Position numbers and translations under genes: made by a program. Below the pieces are notes generated by a model. It was not told the DNA's origin and ran no database searches. It worked only from the letters and a program-made list of their open reading frames with translations. Positions 57,990-64,000 of a stretch of DNA of 64,000 nt are shown here, in pieces. How positions within the stretch are numbered: position 1 is the first letter of the stretch; every line of letters begins with the position of its first letter. Source of the DNA: Lepas anatifera (Eukaryota > Arthropoda > Thecostraca > Lepadidae); NCBI GenBank assembly GCA_034440635.1, contig JAOTON010000337.1, positions 1-64,000 on the forward strand, written 5' to 3'.

Positions 57990-59773
57990 AATAACTATTA
58001 TGGGGAACGTACCTATTAATGGGAGCGTAGGTACAATTAGGAACCCTGATCACAGCTTCCGCCACTAACCTACTATCTCACTTATCGACAAAAGGGGATA
58101 AAACTGTCAACGTCAACGTAGGATTTGGACCTACGTAAATGTGTTCGTAAATTGCACCTTAGGTAGCCTTTTCATCGAAAGACCAAAAGCTCAAAATTCG
58201 CTTCCCATCCCTGATTATCACCTGCCTGAGGCTGTTTCTCCTTCCAGTAACAATTCCGAGGCAACTACCCGGCATAGAAGAAAAATTATGTCCATAAGCC
58301 TAATTGGTACAAAGCTATTGGGATTCTCGTACCAAAGAAAGGTCTAGCGTAGTCACATAATCCTGAAATCCTGTTCTAACTCCATGCAGTTCAGGCTCGC
58401 TTCTGTGTGTTGCATACTACGCTTCCTGGGCTGTTCCTCGGATATTAAGACTTAACTCAAGTCACTTAATTCTTAATTTTCATTTTTGCACAGCATGCGT
58501 GTACACAACCCTTCAGTTTGGTTGCATAATATTCAGTAAATTACGTTATTGAGCCAGGACCATATTTGAGTTGGAGTTCCTTCAAATTTGGAATGCAACG
58601 ACTCTGACCCAAACATATGTTTGGCTCTGCAGCATAATTGACTTAACGTAACCAAAGACAGCTTTGGGGTGACTTGGAAAAACCATACTAAATATCTGGA
58701 ACCACTGGTTTTCTTACTTTTTTCTGACCCAATTGAGCCATCGATCCAGAGTTTGTAATTTTCAGATTGAGTCAGCCTTAAGTCACCAACAGGTATGTTT
58801 CCAACTCAGTAGCTACATGTGTACCAAAGCTCTTCAAAATTAATTCCGATATTGCGTAAGTACATGCTTCCTAATGGGCCTTGCAGGCCCTGCAGAAAAC
58901 ATCTGTCGATGGATTTCAATAGGCTTTACAGCATGACCCCAGACTACCATAAAATTTAAGCATAAATCTACGTACGAATATCATCATCATCATTGGTGTT
59001 TAAGGGCGCGCCGACAACAAGGGTCATGTAGCGCCCATACGTACGAATATGATGAGATTACAAAGTAAAGCAGCTTGCAGGGGAAGTGAATTAAAAGGGG
59101 AGCTCTGGCAGTCCACTGAAATGGCAGGTGTGTAAAATTGTATACTTTTAGGGGTGCGCGAGCACCATTAAAAGTTAGAGAAGCATGCCTAAGCCTTTCA
59201 AGCCATACCCCAGCCCGGCCCACCGCAGTGAGCCATGCCAATACACTGGGATCAGTCACAGCAAAAAAGACAAGGTGTTTAGTCAGTAACCGTTAGAGGA
59301 ATGGGTGCCTGAAAAAATTTCCAGTCTCATGGTCATCATTGCACTTTTCAACCCTCACCAACTCCCTCCCTCCCCCTATTTCATCAGTCAGTCCAAAAAG
59401 CACCCTTAAACATGTTCACAATGCTGCTCAAATTCCATGCTCCTGCCGGGCACCAGTCTGCGATAATGCCTGATGCCTATCAGTATCAAAGTGACAATGC
59501 TCCAATGGCATCTGCGCAATGAAATACTTTTTTGGTCAGCTTCCAGGCACCTGAATTTCCCGGAAAACATGTACATACATAGAAAAAGATGATTACCGGT
59601 ATTTGCATTAATTCAAAATATTGCTTCAAAATACGGTTTTATCCTCCATTAACACATGGCGTCAATTAAATGACACAAAAACACAACACAAAGTTGTTGC
59701 TGATGCTGCAGAAGTGTTTCCGAGTCACTTGCTTGTACATAAATGTTTCTTTGAGCATGTCTCCCATAATAAT
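57990..59773. other. mostly unassigned, one short dispersed repeat
   Basis: 58985-59035 (GTTTAAGGGCGCGCCGACAA...GTCATGTAGCGCCC) resembles 49268-49310 and looks like the tail of an old SINE. The remainder shows no gene or clear element. Confidence 0.35.
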
Positions 59774-60088
59774 CAATATATATGTTACAGACAGAGTGAA
59801 GAACCAGGCATTCTGCAGATTGCCCAGTCAGTTTGGCATTCTGCAGAATGCCTAGGCAATCTGCAAATGCCTAGGCAATCTACGGATTGCCGAAGCGTCT
59901 GGGCATTTTGCAGAATGCCTAGGCAATCTCAAAAATTCCTAGGCAATCTACAGATTGCCAAAGCGTCTGAGCATTTTGCAGATTGCCTAGGCATTCTGCA
60001 GAATGCCAAACTGGCTGGGAAATCTGCAGAATGCCTAGGCATTCTGCAGAATGCCTGGTTCTTCACCCTGCCTGTAACATATATATTG
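59774..60088. repeat. foldback element made of nested palindromes
   Basis: Outer arms CAATATATATGTTACAG (59774-59790) and its exact inverse (60072-60088) continue inward through GTGAAGAACCAGGCATTCTG and its inverse. Inside, GGCATTCTGCAGAATGCC, a perfect 18 bp palindrome, occurs at 59835-59852, 59990-60007 and 60038-60055 with several variants between. The open frame 59621-60181 crosses it and only reflects the repeats. Confidence 0.93.
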
Positions 60089-60265
60089 TATCAGGTGCAA
60101 CATTTCAAGCAGAAAAACCGTCTAGATGGCTGGGGTCTGTTCTTTATAATTATTGTAAGCAAGTTTAGTAAAATTACATAAAATATATTGTTTGTATTTT
60201 GCACACTCATTTTAACACATGTGACATATTCCCAGGCATTCTGCAAGCAGCGTCTTATAGTAAGT
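60089..60265 (+). repeat. dispersed repeat shared with 63750-63935 (inverted)
   Basis: TCAGGTGCAACATTTCAAGC, TGGCTGGGGTCTGTTC, AGTAAAATTACATAAAATAT and GGCATTCTGCAAGCAGCGTC appear in the same order, inverted, at 63935 to 63750. Both lie beside hairpin-forming sequence, so they may be parts of one foldback family. Confidence 0.82.
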
Positions 60266-60501
60266 CTCTCCGAGGTTTGTTAGACCAGTAGCGCCCGCTA
60301 GTAGTCGCAGCGCTGAGGATTTCTTACACCAAATATTCCTGATGACGCCATAAAACTTGAAAATGGGTCTATAGGCCATTAATCAGACCGTATGTCTATA
60401 AAAAAAATTTTAGGAACACGGTCCTCTATGTTGCCTAAAAAATGAAGGAAATGACAAAAAGTGTACGTTTTTAAGACCTTTGACTTTATGACGTCACTGA
60501 C

Positions 60502-61312
60502 TTAACCCTCGCCCCACCGGCCATCAGCCCCTAGGTTTTTCCGGGATAGCAAAACGACGGCGCAGCACCGCGGTTGCTCACCCCACTGCATCATTTTCCA
60601 TCATCCTGAAATTTTTACCCGGGTCCCCGTCAGTCACCACGAGTCAACCAAGGTCACCTCTTCACTTTAGAGCTCTGTAAGAGCTACATTTCAAGTCGAT
60701 CAATTTGAAACTTCCTACACTTCATAACCCCTCCGTCTAAGTTATATCCGATTTTCGATTTCGTGCCCTGAGGTCGGTCACGACCTTCCCATTAAAAGCA
60801 TGGGAAAAGTTGTTTTGATATAAAGCCACAAAAATGATTGCAATACTCAGACTGCTCGAACAACGTTTTTGGACACCCTTTCACGATCCCAGGATCATAT
60901 TTGCCCTTTGACTTTTCCAGTCATCGTCACCGGGTAAAACAGTATTGACAATAACTTTTCCTAATTAAGCTAGAGCTGAAACAAACACATCGTGTTTTCT
61001 TGTCACTGGTTTCATTTGATATAGCAAAGTCACTTTGACTTTCGTGACCTCGGTCATATTAGGTCCAGGTGACCTCTATCAACCACTGCGAGTCTTTACT
61101 TCCACATAGCGAAAGTACTGGCAATTTATAAATGTACTTACGCTTCAATAGTTAATGACAATATGCGTTGTTAATCATTGTATTTGTGAAATAGCATCTT
61201 GACTAATTTACCTCTAGTCAACCATTGACCTGCACTAAACATGGTAATCTACTAATTCACGGCTATTGCACTTTGCAGATTTCGCTGACGCCTATGTGGG
61301 GCCTCCGGTTAA
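60502..61312 (+). mobile_element. P1-related TTAA MITE, second copy of the 11058 type, deletion-rich
   Basis: TTAA at 60502-60505 and 61309-61312. The order matches 11058-12093 from AACCCTCGCCCCACCGG through TTAGAGCTCTGTAAGAGCTA to CTTTGCAGATTTCGCTGACG, but the length is 811 bp instead of 1036 because of scattered short gaps. Confidence 0.85.
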
Positions 61313-61341
61313 TGAGATGAATGATTTCTGTATAGCTGCCT

Positions 61342-62138
61342 TTAAAGGGGGATACGCGAAAAAAATTTATTGGCTATATCAAAAGGTTACAAAAGTTGTT
61401 TCAGAAGTCCTATTCTCATTTTTGCGAATTCGGCCTACAAATGCCTTAAAATTGCTCTCAAAGTCAACATTTCTAGACGACTTTACCGGTACACCTCATA
61501 TCAATGTATATGACGTACAAACGGCTAAGGCTATCAATTTCTCTAAGAATTAGGTCATATCTATCCTAAACAGTGATGTAGAACTTTTGACTACTACAGA
61601 AAAAATTACTTTAGAAAAACAACTTACAAACACTCTTTTGAAACAGAAAGATAGGGCTTAAAAGAAATCACAATTAACCAATCAGAAGCCTGGGAATTCT
61701 CAAACCGGGGTCACGTGACCTATCTGACGCAAAAGTTTTGTCACCCTGGGGTGGAAGCAGAAAATGGCTCAAGACCAGAGGTTCGAAACCGCTGAAGACT
61801 TGAGTAATTATGTTTTATCCGTTTCTAGGGCAAACTAATTCATTTTGTAGTTTTTATAAACTTTTTAAAATTAATTCAAATACAAATACAGGAGCGCAAA
61901 CATTTGTATTATAAAAAAGCATTACTTTTCAACTTTAAATAGTTTTCGAAAAGTAAGTGATGGGTATGAGCATGGGTAAGTGATGGGCATTTTATCGAAA
62001 CTGTTAACCGATTTCGATAATAAGTGAGTGGCCTCCCAAAATTTTGCCGAAGATACAAAAATAATTGATAGTTTTGTTATCAGGATTTTTCAAATAGCAA
62101 GAAACCACAATAATAATTTTTCGCGTATCTCCCTTTAA
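61342..62138. mobile_element. TTAA-flanked TIR element with AGGGGGATACGCGAAAAA ends
   Basis: 797 bp. Left TTAAAGGGGGATACGCGAAA and right inverse TTTTCGCGTATCTCCCTTTAA are near-perfect ~20 bp terminal inverted repeats. The interior has no recognisable protein. Confidence 0.82.
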
Positions 62139-62689
62139 GTACGAAGCAATCATTTCCTGACAAGGACTAAAAGTTTCTCTTCTTTGCCCATAACAGCTAA
62201 GGCGATACGCTCAAAAGTGTGAAGGGGGAGGGGGCTAAAACGCCTCTTGTGCCAGGCACTGGTTAATCTAGATCAAGTGTGGTAGTGACTCGCTTTTAAC
62301 TTTGACTTTGAATGATGATCGTGCCCGAAAAAATTAATGAATATGTAAAGAGGCGCTAGGCAACTATTTTCTAGATTACCTATTTATAATCTAGTTATGG
62401 AACTGTACTGGATCTGTAGAAAAATTATTTGGCCTATTTTCTGAAATCATTTATGATACAAAGTTAGACAGCTTGCATTCTGGAAGTTTCCATTCATCGG
62501 TGTCTTGCATCAGTATACCCTTGCAAATGGCACCGGCGGCATCACGTAAATAACTGACACCTGAAGACAACCACTCATTTTGGCACCCTCACCATCTTCT
62601 TTTCAGCAAGCACGACACAAATTTACAGCTATCATTAAGCGTCAGTGGCTAATTTATAAATCAGTTTTTGTTTGCGTCAGCCTTTGCTG

Positions 62690-62960
62690 CGCCGCTGGCC
62701 AGTCCGGATACACCAGTCGTAAAGCTGAGCCCCCATCACGACTGTGAGCGCTGCACGCGAGCGCACAGCGGGCGCCATTTTCCAGGTGATAATTAAGTAA
62801 CAGGTTCGTTAGATGCAGGCCGGACAGGCTTGCGCATGCGCGGACAGCCGAGCGGTGCCCACTGGCCGGGGCCCGCGCCCGCACTGCTCGGTCGTGAGTC
62901 CCCGCTGCAGTCTGGTGCCCCCTCTCTTTGAGTCGGGCGGCACAGCTGGCTGCACTATCA
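62690..62960. promoter_or_regulatory. CpG-rich candidate promoter with NRF1 and YY1 motifs
   Basis: TGCGCATGCGCG at 62831-62842 is a perfect NRF1-type palindrome; GCGCCATTTT at 62772-62781 is a YY1 box on the minus strand. Local GC content is high against AT-rich flanks. This pairing is typical of housekeeping promoters in animals. The transcribed gene is not identified and may lie beyond 64000 or on the minus strand; the 140-codon minus frame (62654-63076) is unrecognised. Confidence 0.4.
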
Positions 62961-63497
62961 CAAGAAACCTGAGCGGAAAACACAGCAAGTGAAGTGGAAA
63001 AATAGTTGAATTCCCACCCCCGAGGCTGCCAAAAGAAGGATCCAACATTTAGGATGTAGCACAGGTAAGCTGCCACGTACTCTGCCCGACCCGTGGCCGT
63101 GGTATTTTATTTACTTCTCATAGGTTTTCGTTGCCTCTTATAAGCCACTGTTTATGGTTATGAGCACGCCGACGGGTGAGACCGTAACAACATAACAATA
63201 ACACATTGTTTTCAAGTTTCAAAGTCAGTTGCTTGTTTAATTGTATTCGATTCCATAGACATATAATTTCCAAAATACTATCGTATCCCATTGCCTTACA
63301 CTTTCAGGTAACTCCATCAAACTTACATCATCTATAAGGTTTTTAGCGGGATTTAGTTTCTGGTAAGGTATATAAAGAAGTTACTATCACCTCTTAAAAG
63401 GCGTGTCCAAAATCGGACATTTCCGATGAATAATTGTTGATAATGAAACTGTTAATGTAATGAAAAAAATCGCTTTATTTCCTGGTATTTCATTATG

Positions 63498-63627
63498 AGT
63501 TGGAACTTAGATTAATATATAATGAACGCATTGACCAGGAAAAAATGCATTTATACTTTTTACTAAAAAGTATAAATTCTTTTTTTCCTGGTCAATGCGT
63601 TAATAATGTATTAATTTAAGTTCTAAC
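63498..63627. repeat. 130 bp foldback hairpin
   Basis: GAACGCATTGACCAGGAAAA and TATACTTTTTA on the left pair with TAAAAAGTATA and TTTTCCTGGTCAATGCGTT on the right; outer parts GTTGGAACTTAGATTAATA and its rough inverse extend the arms. Non-coding MITE-like hairpin. Confidence 0.9.
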
Positions 63628-63749
63628 CCTCGATAATGAAACTTACACGGATATATCGTTTGCTTGGTACACTTTTTTATAAGAATGAAAAATATACGAA
63701 AAAATATTTGAGGCAGACTCACAAAATGCTTGCACATCATGCTTATTTG

Positions 63750-63935
63750 CAAGAGTCACTGCATCTATAAGACATTGCTTGCAGAATGCCCGGGGATGTA
63801 TCACATGTCTTAAAAGGAGTGTCCGAAACACAATTAAGATATTTTATGCAATTTTACTACCCTTACTCACAATGATTCTAACGAACAGACCCTAGCCATT
63901 CATATTATCCTTCTGCTTGAAATGTTGCACCTGAT
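63750..63935 (-). repeat. inverted copy of the 60089-60265 repeat
   Basis: Matches in inverse order, from AAGACATTGCTTGCAGAATG to CTTGAAATGTTGCACCTGA. The final bases to 64000 are unassigned. Confidence 0.82.
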
Positions 63936-64000
63936 GAAACATTCATTGATTCTTATGAGAGAAATGCGCAAAGAAAGATTTCTGTAGTAGCAAGTGGCTC

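Noticed and set aside
59621..60181. 186-codon open frame
   Set aside because: Most of it lies in the palindromic foldback and the repeated residues simply translate the palindromes.

Overview
This is animal nuclear DNA: one identifiable protein gene spread over about 14 kb, surrounded and invaded by transposable elements and satellites. The gene is adenine phosphoribosyltransferase (APRT). Its closest-looking features are invertebrate (a [15 protein letters not shown] N-terminus and a short 'VKALLQR' tail). GC-rich coding exons in an AT-leaning background, Penelope-like elements, tRNA-derived SINEs and many TTAA-flanked MITEs suit an arthropod such as a crustacean. That placement is inference; the sequence shown proves only a metazoan, probably an invertebrate.

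Layout. 1-14714: APRT on the + strand. Four exons are recognisable (937-1025, 1423-1662, 2740-2818, 14578-14714), plus a candidate first exon at 246-297. Intron 4 is about 11.8 kb. It holds four kinds of MITE, a 64-65 bp satellite with a hAT insertion, a nested transposon stack (8078-9533), two large TTAA-flanked elements, a tRNA-derived SINE, a hairpin element and a 30 bp minisatellite that ends at the acceptor of the last exon. Exons 2 and 3 carry at least three frameshifts; exons 4 and 5 are intact.

14715-22050: mostly unassigned DNA with a 32 bp minisatellite, one weak exon candidate and a copy of a dispersed repeat (called Q here). 22050-34000: a SINE, a CRE-bearing MITE, a run of TTAA-flanked 'P1' elements, one interrupted by a 5'-truncated LINE, a CpG/GGC-rich block, a ~200 bp dimeric satellite and a composite P1 containing Penelope endonuclease fragments. 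34000-43800: Q copies interrupted by a second TTAA family (P2) and by hAT MITEs with exact 8 bp target duplications. 43900-49200: unassigned DNA with CTCF-like motifs, CpG-rich blocks and a SINE. 49400-55300: a Q copy interrupted by a P1 element and by a palindromic head-to-head dimer of a Penelope-like retroelement whose two ends each carry a hammerhead-ribozyme-like motif. 55300-64000: TIR and foldback elements, a multi-palindrome foldback, and a GC-rich block with NRF1- and YY1-type motifs that could be the promoter of a gene outside the window.

Two repeat copies (42536-43706 and 60502-61312) are shorter than their sister copies through many tiny deletions, and APRT exons 2-3 contain small indels. 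This suggests incomplete consensus polishing, so the APRT frameshifts may be assembly error rather than gene death. Only APRT looks like a cellular gene; the other recognisable coding sequence is decayed retroelement protein. Family labels (P1, P2, Q, SINE-1, SINE-2) are working names used in this answer only.
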